From assembly GCF_004366035.1 (NCBI RefSeq), contig NZ_SOEE01000020.1, positions 1 to 32,897 of the forward strand: a DNA stretch of 32,897 bases. Direction: 5' to 3'. The translations under genes were made by a program, and so were the position numbers. The DNA is from Cytobacillus oceanisediminis. Its GTDB lineage: Bacteria > Bacillota > Bacilli > Bacillales > Cytobacillaceae. Of this stretch, positions 1-8,583 are shown in pieces. The number at the start of each line of letters is the position of its first letter. Position 1 is the stretch's first letter. The notes under the pieces are model-generated. The model was not told the DNA's origin and searched no databases. It was given only the letters and a program-made list of their open reading frames with translations.

Positions 1-33
1 TCTACTCTTTTCAATTTAGAAATATATATCCAT

Positions 34-100
34 GGAGGATGAAATCCTGCGAATAAGCGAGCATTCGTGAGTAAACCGTATTAAACTGAGGGAGTTTAAT
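34..100 (+). repeat. Three-hairpin repeat, copy 1
   Basis: This segment matches a second copy on the opposite strand at 25093-25156. Both begin with GGAGGAT, both keep CCTGCGAATAAGCG and ATTCGTGAG, and both end in a GGGAGTT arm. Three short stems can be drawn in a row in each copy: GGAT/ATCC, GAAT/ATTC and AACT/AGTT. The second stem has changed bases on both sides between copies (GAATAAGCGAGCATTC against GAATAAGCGCGTATTC). It lies 80 bases before the HAD phosphatase start. It could be a structured RNA, the end of a mobile element or a small dispersed repeat; the identity is not known. Confidence 0.5.
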
Positions 101-184
101 ATGAAGTTCCCAAAATACAGGAATTCATTTGAGCATTACAGAATATTTTTTATAAATAAATAGTGAGTTCGGGAGGAGTAAGTT

Positions 185-721
185 ATGAACATTCAAGCTG
201 TTTTCATAGATAGAGATGGAACTATCGGGGGGAGTGATAAGGTTATTTATCCTGGAGAGTTTGAATTGTTTCCCAATGTTCCAGATTCAATACAGCATTT
301 AAAAGACTCGGGGAAATTAATCTTCTCTTTTACTAACCAGCCAGGTATATCAAAAGGAGAAGCTACAGTAGAGACCTTTGAAAAAGAACTTTTTGAATTT
401 GGATTTAATAAAGTTTACATATGTCCACATCAACATAATGAAGGATGTAATTGTAGAAAACCTTCTACTGGTATGCTGATTAAAGCAGCCGAGGAAAATA
501 ATTTAAAATTAGAAGAGTGTGTAGTTATTGGGGATAGATGGACAGATATGGTTGCAGCTGATGAGGCTGGCTGTATAAAAATATTAGTGAAAACAGGTTC
601 AGGAACTGAAGCATATAATAAATACTTAAACAGTGAGTTTTATGGTCATTGGGCTGAAGTTAAGCCCGATTATATAGCTGAAGATATAAATGATGCTGTT
701 AAATGGTTAATGACAAACTAA
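185..721 (+). CDS. HAD-IIIA family hydrolase (histidinol-phosphatase/GmhB-like)
   Basis: A 178-residue phosphohydrolase of the HAD superfamily, subfamily IIIA. The nucleophile motif DRDGT is at residues 9-13, with Asp9 and Asp11 as the expected catalytic pair. A Thr-Asn-Gln motif II (FSFTNQPGI) lies near residue 50, and the acidic motif GDRWTD at 116-121. A Cys-X-His...Cys-X-Cys loop (C80, H82, C88, C90) matches the structural zinc site of GmhB and of histidinol-phosphate phosphatase, so a small sugar- or alcohol-phosphate substrate is likely, but which one cannot be told. The protein should be cytoplasmic. The start is preceded by GGGAGGAG with good spacing. The gene stands alone between an upstream repeat and its own terminator. 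Confidence 0.9.
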   Translation: MNIQAVFIDRDGTIGGSDKVIYPGEFELFPNVPDSIQHLKDSGKLIFSFTNQPGISKGEATVETFEKELFEFGFNKVYICPHQHNEGCNCRKPSTGMLIKAAEENNLKLEECVVIGDRWTDMVAADEAGCIKILVKTGSGTEAYNKYLNSEFYGHWAEVKPDYIAEDINDAVKWLMTN

Positions 722-750
722 GAATATTTATACTTTTGATTATTAACGGA

Positions 751-784
751 GGCGTTCCTACATTAAGTAGAGACGCTTTTTTAC
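751..784 (+). terminator. Rho-independent terminator after the HAD gene
   Basis: GCGT and CTAC arms pair with GTAG and ACGC around a five-base loop, and a run of T follows. It lies about 30 bases after the HAD stop codon. Confidence 0.75.
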
Positions 785-865
785 TAACAGAGCAGTTTTG
801 TGTAATTTAGAAATCAAATAAAATTAAAGGATGGTATAATTAGGAAAAAGTTGAGGGGGATTGGT

Positions 866-1408
866 ATGCTTAAAAGGAAGTTTGGAAACCGTTCGGAATG
901 GCAACGAGTCATAGAAAGAAAATATGCACAGGCATATCTTGATACTAATGAATTTAAAGGGTATATAACTTTATTAAATACAATTAAAGTAAACGAACCT
1001 TTATCAGTTAGTTACGGGGAAAGTAATGTGTGCATTGTTGATGATGGCTATATGTGGTTGCAACAATTTCCTCTAGAGAAAAACCATACGGTAACAACGA
1101 TGTTTAATGCAAATGGAGAAATAGTTCAATGGTATATCGATATCTGTTATAAAAACTCAATTGAAAATAATATCCCTTGGATGGATGATTTATTTTTGGA
1201 TATTGTCTTGTTACCTTCAGGTGAATTAATTGAAAAAGATGCTGAAGAACTTGAAGAGGCATATAAAATGGGTATTATTGATAGGTCGCTTTATGATTTG
1301 GCTTGGAACGAACAAAACATTATAAAAAACCAAATAAACAGAGATGAATTTCAACTGGTTAATTTGTCTAATCGACATAAAGAAATTTTACTAGATAAAT
1401 TAAATTAA
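866..1408 (+). CDS. DUF402 domain protein (FomD/Ntdp-like)
   Basis: A 180-residue soluble protein of the DUF402 family. The central block YIDICYKN...DDLFLDIVLLPSG followed by the acidic helix KDAEELEEAY is typical of the family, which includes FomD and the nucleoside tri- and diphosphatases of Firmicutes. The Asp/Glu-rich face suggests metal-dependent phosphate hydrolysis, but the substrate is an inference from relatives. The length is normal for the family. A TTG at 851 is in frame, but GAGGGGG at 853-859 sits at the right distance only for the ATG at 866. The gene is single, with its own terminator. Confidence 0.82.
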   Translation: MLKRKFGNRSEWQRVIERKYAQAYLDTNEFKGYITLLNTIKVNEPLSVSYGESNVCIVDDGYMWLQQFPLEKNHTVTTMFNANGEIVQWYIDICYKNSIENNIPWMDDLFLDIVLLPSGELIEKDAEELEEAYKMGIIDRSLYDLAWNEQNIIKNQINRDEFQLVNLSNRHKEILLDKLN

Positions 1409-1476
1409 ACACCTTGCAATATAGGAGAGATTGTGAAGAAATGTACTTAAACAAACGGGGGCTTTTCTTCAATATC

Positions 1477-1504
1477 AAGAGCTGATAAACCAGCTCTTTT
1501 CTTA
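1477..1504 (+). terminator. Rho-independent terminator after the DUF402 gene
   Basis: AAGAGCTG pairs with CAGCTCTT around a six-base loop, and TTTTCTTATTT follows. Confidence 0.8.
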
Positions 1505-1636
1505 TTTAGTAGAATAAAAAAATCTTCGATTGCTTAATTTCCTTTCGTATGTATGTAAATATAAAATAAATCAGAGATAAACATTATGATAAAATACACT
1601 TAAATGTGATTAAAGTTATTATAAGGGGTACAAAGA

Positions 1637-2575
1637 ATGAAAAACTATTTAACCTTACTTTTTGCGATTATCTTTTTGGTTGGATGTACGAACACTGAAG
1701 ATGTATCTGTTACAGAAGAAAAAACAGATTCGCAAGTAACCACAGTTCATACAACCGAAAATAGCAATAAAGCTGAAACTGAGAAAGAAGAAACTACTAC
1801 AATTGTTGATGAACCAGTAGAAAAGGAAGCTCCAGCCCAACAAAATAATGAACGGTTCCCAGGATACAAATTGATTGAAATTGATGGTGGAGATTTATCT
1901 GGATATCGTCAACCTAACATAGTTGTTGATATTGGCTTTGAAGATCGTAAATATTGGGCGTTTACAAATGAACACGGACAACTAGTGCGTGTCATTGCCG
2001 ATGAAATTATTCTACAAGATGACAGTACAGAACCTGTATTATCGTCTGGCAGATACTACTCTGACGAGGCAAAAGTCCCAGGTGTTGAAAGAGACGATAT
2101 GGACGAAGGACACATTATCGCAGATTCTATGGGTGGGGTATCGAATGCTTACAATATTACTCCACAAGAAAGCACACTCAACCGTCACGGTGACCAAGCT
2201 TATATGGAAGACGCAATTCGTAAAGCGGGTGGAGCTACTGACTTTGAAGCATTAATCACATATCCTAATACGGAAACGCAGATTCCTTCACATTATCAGT
2301 ATACCTATACTTTAAAAGGGAATAAGATTGTTGATAAATTCGACAATGTCAACCCTGATAAAGTAAACGAATCGCATGGTTTAACAGGTAGCAAACCTTC
2401 AAATTCAATTAGCTCAAACAAAAAAGGTGATATTTCTAGTGTCGATACAAATGGCAACGGCCAGGTAACTATTCAAGAAGCAAAAGATGCAGGTTACAGT
2501 ATGCCAATAATGAGCGATCATTGGTTATACCCGTATATGCGAGATAATGACAATGATGGTATGGTTGGAGAGTAA
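1637..2575 (+). CDS. Secreted DNA/RNA non-specific endonuclease lipoprotein with calcium-binding tail
   Basis: A 312-residue exported nuclease. A lipoprotein signal peptide ends in LVGC (Cys17), followed by a Thr/Glu-rich linker to about residue 72. The core has DMDEGHIIADSMGG (154-167) with His159 as the likely general base, then NITPQ and LNRHG, matching the beta-beta-alpha-Me DNA/RNA non-specific endonucleases. The C-terminus has an EF-hand-like DTNGNGQVTIQEA (270-282) and an excalibur-like tail (YPYMRDNDNDGM) in which the family's final Cys is replaced by Gly. It should be tethered to the outer face of the membrane and degrade nucleic acids, perhaps for nutrition or competition. The start has AAGGGG upstream, and a strong terminator follows. 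Confidence 0.88.
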   Translation: MKNYLTLLFAIIFLVGCTNTEDVSVTEEKTDSQVTTVHTTENSNKAETEKEETTTIVDEPVEKEAPAQQNNERFPGYKLIEIDGGDLSGYRQPNIVVDIGFEDRKYWAFTNEHGQLVRVIADEIILQDDSTEPVLSSGRYYSDEAKVPGVERDDMDEGHIIADSMGGVSNAYNITPQESTLNRHGDQAYMEDAIRKAGGATDFEALITYPNTETQIPSHYQYTYTLKGNKIVDKFDNVNPDKVNESHGLTGSKPSNSISSNKKGDISSVDTNGNGQVTIQEAKDAGYSMPIMSDHWLYPYMRDNDNDGMVGE

Positions 2576-2654
2576 GCATCTAAACTTTGTGGAAAATATA
2601 TGAAAGAAGGAACATTTTCCTCTTTAGTCTATTCTTATTTTAGTTCCACTGAAG

Positions 2655-2690
2655 AAAAAGGCCAAACTCTTCTATGAGTTTGGCCTTTTT
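2655..2690. terminator. Bidirectional terminator
   Basis: A perfect 15-base-pair stem (AAAAAGGCCAAACTC with its complement) around a TTCTAT loop has A and T runs on its two sides. It can stop both the plus-strand nuclease gene and the minus-strand replication genes that converge here. Confidence 0.9.
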
Positions 2691-2961
2691 AAAATGGTAA
2701 GTCATCTTTTATTATTGGTCTAATTTGCTTTACGTCTTCTGTAATATCGTTATTTTCATTCCATGTCACTTTTTCAATTACAGTTTGTCTAAAGCCACTT
2801 TCCCTTATTTGAGACTGTATCCATTCATATGCTGTTACTGCCGCTGTAAAAGTAGGATTTTTCTTAAACTCACGATCAAGGACATGAAAAGTACCTCTTC
2901 TTAACCCCCTGTTACCTTCAATGTTCAATATTGTTTCAGTCACAATTTCCAACGGGTTCAT
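2689..2961 (-). CDS. Hypothetical protein downstream of the replication initiator
   Basis: An up to 90-residue protein I do not recognise. It has no membrane segment or signal peptide and is mildly charged, with the central stretch FTAAVTAYEWIQSQIRESGF probably helical. It starts 11 bases after the stop of the initiator gene on the same strand and ends at a shared terminator, so it is probably co-transcribed with it and may act in plasmid replication or copy control; that is inference from position only. The ATG at 2961 directly abuts AAAAAGG, which is too close for a usual ribosome site. A TTG three codons later fits AAGGATG better, so the true product may be three residues shorter. Confidence 0.6.
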   Translation of the reverse strand: MNPLEIVTETILNIEGNRGLRRGTFHVLDREFKKNPTFTAAVTAYEWIQSQIRESGFRQTVIEKVTWNENNDITEDVKQIRPIIKDDLPF

Positions 2962-2972
2962 CCTTTTTAGGT

Positions 2973-4694
2973 TTAATTAAGCTTTTGCTTCAGCCAATTC
3001 AACATTTTCTCATCGTTTTTCTTATTCTGCCTTTTATTTTCCCTTTTTATATAGCGCGATAGGGTAGTGTGAGCAATGCCTATTTCCTCAGATGCTTGCC
3101 GGATACTAATATTTAAAAACTCCAAAGCTTCCTTCATTTTTTCAGGAGTTAAAGCAATCGGCTCTTGTGGATCTATTGCGCTTTGTATAGCCATAGAATG
3201 TCCGCTTGGTACTAATTCAATATCTGCTGCACTTTGAGCTATGGATGTTTCGATTAATCTTTTGTTTGTCACTGGTTTCGAAGAAAGAATCTTTCTGTTT
3301 TCCTTTACAATATAATCAGCCGGCAAAATATGTACATTTAACTTACTCCAGTATTCTTTAACCCAGTTTCGTTTTCCTACCATTTCTTCGTCTAATTCAT
3401 CTAAATACATCCATTTTTTTATAACACCATCATCCTGGAGATCATCCAAAGTGTTTTCAAATTTATCCCTCAGTGCAACTCCAGTATAACGGGAGGAGAA
3501 GTCCATTTCTTTTAAAAGAGTTCCTACCTTAAATGGCTGCCCAAGCGTGTTCCTAACCGTCCTGATCCTCCATTGGAGGTTTAAATACCTTGTCAGCCGT
3601 TTATGAGCTCTTTGGCTGGTATGGCTGTATTTAAAGACCTTTAAATCTAATATACCAAGAGTCTTTTTAGGCCCTTCCAGATAAGGAGTTAGAATAGAAG
3701 TAGGACGCACCTGGACAGCATATATTCCTTTTGCTTCTCCAGTGTTCTTATCATAGGCTATACGTATTTTTCCTATTTCAAACATCTTCTGAAAATCTTT
3801 AAATTTATACAGTTCGCTATCTTGAAGGCCTTCCGTATTTACAATCTTAATAGTCTGATCACCTAAGGATACCCAAATACTTGATAGTGCCGCTACTCTT
3901 CGCATAATGTTAAAACGATCTTCTTCCCGGTAATCAAATTCTTTACCAGCAAAACTTCTCTTTTTAATATTTCTGAGTCGCAAAGCATCATTACTATGAA
4001 ACTCTATGTATCCATCACTCGACTTTGGCTGTGTAAGCCATAAATATGATATCAAATCAAATAAATCCGCGGTCAAGTCATCTAACGAGTTAAGCGTTTC
4101 ACCCAAGGTTTCTAGCCATACTTGCTGCTCTATCGTTAATTCAGTTTGTAATTCATGCGGCCGCAGCTCAGCAACCCCTTTAACGTTACCTCGATTGTCT
4201 ATAATTTCAGTCGCTAGATAACCTGCTTCGCCTTCTTTGAAATCATTCTTCTTCGTAACCATATCTCTCATTAGATGAAAATCCATATTCGTGCTGGAAA
4301 GGATATAGTCCTTCTCTAGCGCTTCTTCAATTTTATTGTCGTTAAAACTATATTTCACTTCGACTTCAGGAAACTCCTGGTGCAAATGACCTGTTATAAA
4401 TGCTTTTATCGTGTCACCAGATGAGGAGACAACATCTTTGATCATTTCCTTAGTAATTGGTTTCTGGTGAAAAAATGCTTCAGTAAAAAGGGAGATTAAC
4501 ACTCCAAAAGAACGCATATCATCTGTGGGCTTTTGATTTAATATTTCTTCTTTTGTCATTTGATACGCTAAGCTGCTCCACTTTGACAAAACATGAGGGC
4601 GATCCATAAAGAGTGATTTAACTTCCTCAAAAAGAACAATTTTCAGAGCTTCATAATTTAGGATTAAATGTTCTGGTATGTCTTCATATTTCAT
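2973..4694 (-). CDS. Plasmid replication initiator-like protein with C-terminal helix-turn-helix
   Basis: A 573-residue protein whose start faces a repeat-rich region that looks like a plasmid origin. Most of it is a large soluble domain with no motif I can name. The last 50 residues hold a clear helix-turn-helix (IRQASEEIGIAHTTLSRYIKRE) followed by a basic tail, suited to DNA binding. Position next to iterons, size and overall look fit the large theta-type initiators of Bacillus and Priestia plasmids, but this is an inference. The start is well supported: AAGGAGG eight bases before ATG. Its promoter must lie in or near the iteron block at 4745-4843, so autoregulation by iteron binding is plausible. 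A small gene follows on the same strand. Confidence 0.75.
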   Translation of the reverse strand: MKYEDIPEHLILNYEALKIVLFEEVKSLFMDRPHVLSKWSSLAYQMTKEEILNQKPTDDMRSFGVLISLFTEAFFHQKPITKEMIKDVVSSSGDTIKAFITGHLHQEFPEVEVKYSFNDNKIEEALEKDYILSSTNMDFHLMRDMVTKKNDFKEGEAGYLATEIIDNRGNVKGVAELRPHELQTELTIEQQVWLETLGETLNSLDDLTADLFDLISYLWLTQPKSSDGYIEFHSNDALRLRNIKKRSFAGKEFDYREEDRFNIMRRVAALSSIWVSLGDQTIKIVNTEGLQDSELYKFKDFQKMFEIGKIRIAYDKNTGEAKGIYAVQVRPTSILTPYLEGPKKTLGILDLKVFKYSHTSQRAHKRLTRYLNLQWRIRTVRNTLGQPFKVGTLLKEMDFSSRYTGVALRDKFENTLDDLQDDGVIKKWMYLDELDEEMVGKRNWVKEYWSKLNVHILPADYIVKENRKILSSKPVTNKRLIETSIAQSAADIELVPSGHSMAIQSAIDPQEPIALTPEKMKEALEFLNISIRQASEEIGIAHTTLSRYIKRENKRQNKKNDEKMLNWLKQKLN

Positions 4695-4861
4695 TTTTCT
4701 AACCTCCTTAGAAAAAGGGGTGAATTTGTCCTCTTAATAATATCAAAATGCACCAAAATAAATAAAAAAATCGAGAAATGCACCATTTTACCCGACACAC
4801 CAAATCAAAATGCACCACTTTTCAAAAGAAATGCACCACTTTTGATATAACTAACTTATAT

Positions 4862-4884
4862 AAACCCTTATAAAACAAGGGTTT
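4862..4884. repeat. Inverted repeat inside the origin
   Basis: AAACCCTT and AAGGGTTT form a perfect 8-base-pair dyad with a seven-base spacer, directly after the first four iterons. It could be a protein-binding dyad or a short transcript hairpin. Confidence 0.5.
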
Positions 4885-4947
4885 AATAGATATTATATCT
4901 CTTTTTCTCTGCGGAGGTTGTAGGGGTTATCAGCTGGCTATATGAAT

Positions 4948-5297
4948 TTATAGCGGAACTTGTATAGAAATAAAAATAAAACGCACCACTAAAAATGCAC
5001 CATTTAATGGACATATAGCGGAACCTGCGTGGATTAAAAACATTGATTTTAAAAGAAAGTTGCTTATTAATTTAAACAAATCCAAATGGAAGTGCAAATA
5101 CTGAAAATCAATTACTGCGATTGCTGCATACCTTAAAATGCACCAATTCAAAGATATTATAGCGGAACCCGTTTAAAAATACTCCTTTACATTAGAGATA
5201 AATCCACATTTATCAAAGGTTTATTAATAGTTCTTCATATATTTTAAATGGTGCATTTTATATCTATTGGTGCATAATCTAGCGGTAATCGTATAAG
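4948..5297 (+). repeat. Second origin repeat class, TAGCGGAAC
   Basis: A motif different from the main iteron occurs four times in the same orientation: TTATAGCGGAACTTGTAT at 4948, ATATAGCGGAACCTGCGT at 5013, TTATAGCGGAACCCGTTT at 5158, and a diverged copy TCTAGCGGTAATCGTATA at 5278. The last three each lie 10-20 bases after an ATGCACCA-type iteron. They may bind a second protein, possibly the product of the divergent gene at 5563. Confidence 0.6.
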
Positions 5298-5562
5298 AAA
5301 AAATTAATAACTTTTTCCAAAAGCTTATTATACCAGTGTTTAATCCACTTTTATTTGTGGTGCATTTTCTCTAGAGAGGAACATTTTCCAAATTTCGATT
5401 GAGTTATACTTATTTCAACAATAAGAGATTAATAGAACTGTCTTTAGAAAAGCTATTTTTTCATTTCTTGAGATTAATATGCATTCAGGACTAAATTCTC
5501 TTGTACCTGGCCTTTATTTAAATATCTGATAATCAAAACATAAATTAGAAAGGAGCTTGAGC

Positions 5563-6675
5563 ATGAAAAGAGTGAAGATTGACGGTTTCAGAATGCACCA
5601 ATCTATTCTAAAAGAATTTCATTTGTTGCGAGACCAGACGTTTGAACGGCCCCCAGCATCCGCTTATGTGGTCTACCTAACTATGCTCAAGCAGTTGGAC
5701 TTAGAGAAAAACCAAAGAGGTATTCTAAAAGAGTTCAACCTTTCTTACTGGGCCAAAAAACTCCAGATTCCTTATTCTTCTTTGTATTCAGGGAAATTAT
5801 ATTTAGAGAAATATCACTTTGTTAAAGAGGAGATCCAAAATGGAATCTCTGTCTTAGTGTTAAAAGATATTGAAAAATACAATAACCCCGGAGTGGAAGA
5901 AGGTAAGCTAAATTACCTTCTAATTCCTCATTCTCTTTTTGAAACAAATATACTCGCTGAACTGGTTAGGACAGCAAACCCCGAAGCAATTGAGTTAATG
6001 CTGTCTTTATTTAACCAGTTCCGTACCGCCATGTCCAAAAGAGAAGACATTGACTTGAAAATGCTTAAACAATCCCGAAACATGTCAACTTTAAAGAAGC
6101 AATTAAATAAAAATGCGAAGAAGGTCAGGGAGATTTTAGCTTTACTGGAACCTTTATTTAATGTTAAATTTGAGGGCTTACAGTTCCGGGGCAATCAGAT
6201 TTGGGTTAAAAAGGTATGGATTACATTAAAAGAGGATTGTGTTAAAGAACAAAGCAGCAATGAATTTAAGGTTGATCATCTCATCGCAATGCTTTCCCAT
6301 GAATTAATATATTTTCTTGATGGTCATAAGATAAAATACAGGTCTCGGGACCAATTTGACATCATGCTTTCTTTTAAGCAGGAGGTATATGATAAAGTAA
6401 AATATATTAAAAATAATGAGTCCTTTAATCTTGAAAATTCAATTAAGCGATACTTTCTTAGCTGCATAGATAGTATTGGTTCCTACATAACTGAACAATG
6501 TGTACTTAAATCAACCTTTAGAATTCATTCCCTGGGAGCCTTTTTCAGAAAAGCCTTCCGAAAGGATTTGAAAACTTTATTTAAGAAAATCCCATATGAA
6601 TTAATTCACGATGCTAAAGTGGAACAATATCAACTAACTGGGGAAATTCCGGACTTTGCAAAATTTGATATTTAA
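5563..6675 (+). CDS. Unknown origin-linked protein (possible replication partner)
   Basis: A 370-residue soluble, basic protein I cannot assign to a named family. The first 125 residues look like a winged-helix domain (ASAYVVYLTMLKQLDL, then WAKKLQIPYSSLYSGKLYLEKYHFVKEE), as in many plasmid and phage initiators; the middle is helical and Lys-rich. It is transcribed away from the origin and opposite to the large initiator gene. One origin iteron lies within codons 10-14, so the origin reaches into the gene. ATG at 5563 follows AAGGAG at 5550-5555; the TTG six bases earlier is less likely. Function in replication or copy control is inferred from position and the predicted fold. Two terminators follow. 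Confidence 0.7.
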   Translation: MKRVKIDGFRMHQSILKEFHLLRDQTFERPPASAYVVYLTMLKQLDLEKNQRGILKEFNLSYWAKKLQIPYSSLYSGKLYLEKYHFVKEEIQNGISVLVLKDIEKYNNPGVEEGKLNYLLIPHSLFETNILAELVRTANPEAIELMLSLFNQFRTAMSKREDIDLKMLKQSRNMSTLKKQLNKNAKKVREILALLEPLFNVKFEGLQFRGNQIWVKKVWITLKEDCVKEQSSNEFKVDHLIAMLSHELIYFLDGHKIKYRSRDQFDIMLSFKQEVYDKVKYIKNNESFNLENSIKRYFLSCIDSIGSYITEQCVLKSTFRIHSLGAFFRKAFRKDLKTLFKKIPYELIHDAKVEQYQLTGEIPDFAKFDI

Positions 6676-6678
6676 TCA

Positions 6679-6713
6679 GCCTTGTAAAAAATTTAAGTTG
6701 TTACAAGGCTTTT
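6679..6713 (+). terminator. Terminator after the origin-linked gene
   Basis: AGCCTTGTAA pairs with TTACAAGGCT around a 12-base loop, followed by TTT. Confidence 0.8.
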
Positions 6714-6750
6714 CGTGTTTCAATTATCTTCTTTATTCTTAAAATCTGCC

Positions 6751-6787
6751 AAAAAAAGAGGTATCTAAAATGGGTACCTCTTTTTTT
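6751..6787. terminator. Second, bidirectional terminator
   Basis: AAAAAAAGAGGTA pairs with TACCTCTTTTTTT around an 11-base loop, about 40 bases after the first terminator. Confidence 0.8.
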
Positions 6788-6789
6788 AT

Positions 6790-8010
6790 TTCAAACTTTA
6801 TATCGAATATTAACCTGTGGAATACTTAATAATTTTAAAAATATCCTGTGTATATGTATACAGTTGATATAGCAAGTTGTTAAATTGTTAATCTATTTAA
6901 TTCACAATTGTTAAGTTCTTAGTTATTTGAATGGTTTTGTCTACGGAATCTTAATAAATCCTTGGGGGAGAAGGGGAAAGAGAATAAACTCTTAAAGTGG
7001 TTATTTAATATGTTTCTTTAATACTTTTGTATTTTTTATAATATATATGTTTCTTTTATCAAATATGAACGTTTATCATCAAAATATCGAAATTTTAAAG
7101 ATAATAATCTCTTAATAATAATTAGTACAGTTAACCTACTCAATAAAAGAGAACACATAACTATTCATAAGGATCTTATAGATAATATTGATATACCTGT
7201 ACCACATCATAGTTCAGGTGCATTTTACAGAGTTGTATACTGTAATGTTGATTGGAACCAAAATAGGAAGATCAGAAGAGCTATATATGTTTAATGAGAT
7301 TTGAAAATGGAATTATAGAGGGGTAGCGCATATTTTGACTACTTGTAAAGAATCTAATCCCATGGTTTTAGTAGCTTAGATGTAGTATAAGCTGTTATAC
7401 CAAGATAAAAAGAAAAACATTTTTCGAGTGATCAATATACCAATATTAATTCCATTCCCACTGTTCTATAATTACTCATTTTGATGCCTATCTTTTCATC
7501 TTTTCCCGAATGGAACCAGGCCCCTTCTCATTGTGCAACTCTTCATTTTCTTTTCTGTTCGTCAGATAAGATAATTAACCCATGTCTAGGAGCAACGTTA
7601 TATCAAGGATCGATTTCTTGTTAGAGTTCAAAGTCAAATATTGCTTCAAAGCAAAAATATTTTCTGTATGTGAAAAACGTGCGCACTCAAAAAAACCCAT
7701 TTTTCGTTGAATTTTCCTAGTTTTATTGCCTCGATTTTTTCCTCCCGTACCTTCGGTAATATGCAACTCAAAAGGTTATAGATGTTTAGTTTTCGATGTG
7801 TTTGTGACAAGTTCGTAATGAACTACATCAGTAATAAATGTAATTTAAATATAAAACACAATGTAGAAGAGCTATTAATGCTAAGTAGAGATAGTTGCCG
7901 TGACTTGATACAGTTTTTTTTCATTTACTACCTTATAGAGTGCTTAATGTGGAGAAGAGTATAAAGTTGGCCACTAAAGTCCATCTAGCTGGGCACATTT
8001 ATCCTTTTAT
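6790..8010. other. 1.2-kb stretch without an intact gene
   Basis: AT-rich DNA with coding relics only. Around 6870-6940 the word TTGTTAA recurs several times. At about 7160-7294 a plus-strand frame reads DNIDIPVPHHSSGAFYRVVY and runs on to a stop, but has no start and no upstream partner. On the minus strand at 7575-7766 a 63-codon frame (core IQRKMGFFECARFSHTENI) ends in a stop, and more protein-like sequence follows it. I do not recognise either relic. No RNA gene was seen. Confidence 0.5.
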
Positions 8011-8024
8011 GGAGGGTGGTTTTC

Positions 8025-8288
8025 TTGAATGAAAGTATTTACGACAAAGAAATTGCAGAGATAAAAGGGAGTCTTAATAATATTGAGAATCGGGTGAATA
8101 ACCTTGAAAAAATTACGACTAGACAGGATCAACAAATTATTTCGATAAATGAAAAGCTAAATAAAATTGACGAAAATACAACCTGGATTAAGAGGACAAT
8201 TACTCAAGCGATTATTGTTGCTGTTTGCACAGGAATAATTGGTGGATTTATAGGGGTTTTCTTTACAGCATTTAAAGGAGGAAGTTAA
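8025..8288 (+). CDS. xhlA: XhlA-type haemolysin/holin-associated protein
   Basis: An 87-residue protein of the XhlA family, known from the lysis cassettes of PBSX-like prophages. Residues 1-55 form a heptad-rich coiled coil (IKGSLNNIENRVNNLEKI...INEKLNKIDENTTWIKR), and one membrane helix (AIIVAVCTGIIGGFIGVFF) lies near the C-terminus. Such proteins associate with the membrane and work with a holin and an amidase to release the cell contents. GGAGGGTGG at 8011-8019 fits the TTG start at 8025; an in-frame GTG at 8016 lies inside that site and is unlikely. A decayed hydrophobic gene and an amidase gene follow, so this was a complete lysis cassette. Confidence 0.85.
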   Translation: MNESIYDKEIAEIKGSLNNIENRVNNLEKITTRQDQQIISINEKLNKIDENTTWIKRTITQAIIVAVCTGIIGGFIGVFFTAFKGGS

Positions 8289-8290
8289 AA

Positions 8291-8475
8291 ATGTAGGAAC
8301 AACCGAAAATATATTTCTTTATTGACCCAAGGCTGTATTTAATTTGATGTAATATCTTTTACTGCTAGTATTGCTAATTATATTTCTGATTATTTCCATT
8401 ACTGTTAACGGCTGGCCTATATGGAAAAACACTCATGTTAGTGAAAAGACCCAGATAAAGAAAAAGCAAGCTTAA
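8291..8475 (+). pseudogene. Decayed small membrane gene, possible holin
   Basis: A perfect ribosome site (AGGAGG) is followed by ATG at 8291, but the second codon is TAG. Further stops and a frame change follow. From about 8358 an open frame encodes a strongly hydrophobic run (LLLLVLLIIFLIISITV), then WPIWKNTHVSEK and a Lys-rich end at 8475. A single helix with a charged tail, placed between xhlA and an amidase, suggests a holin, but the sequence is too damaged for assignment. Confidence 0.4.
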
Positions 8476-8583
8476 AGATTAATGAAAGGATAAGCTACCC
8501 TATTGGGCGACATATTTTATGAATTGAAAAGGGTGTTTTTCATGTATATATGAAGGACAGTATCACAAGCGAGGTGATTACCC

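Larger units (their letters stand above)
4745..5368. repeat. Probable replication origin: ATGCACCA iterons
   Basis: The core ATGCACCA, usually AAAATGCACCA, occurs forward at 4748, 4778, 4810, 4831, 4995 and 5138, with a one-base variant (ACGCACCA) at 4981. It is inverted (TGGTGCAT) at 5249, 5268 and 5358. One more copy lies inside the coding start of the neighbouring gene at 5594. The first four are spaced 30, 32 and 21 bases apart, close to whole helical turns. The stretch is very AT-rich and lies between two divergent genes, as expected for an iteron-controlled origin. Confidence 0.8.

Noticed and set aside
1655..1843. A 62-codon minus-strand frame
   Set aside because: It is a shadow of the nuclease lipoprotein's signal peptide and linker.
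4745..5368. The iteron array as a CRISPR array
   Set aside because: Repeats are only 8-11 bases, irregularly spaced and in both orientations; they fit origin iterons.
2609..5389. GGAACATTTTCC occurs at 2609 and again at 5378
   Set aside because: Only two copies of a short word in AT-rich DNA without consistent context; probably chance.
7782..7964. A 60-codon frame on the plus strand
   Set aside because: No ribosome site and a cysteine- and phenylalanine-rich random-looking product.
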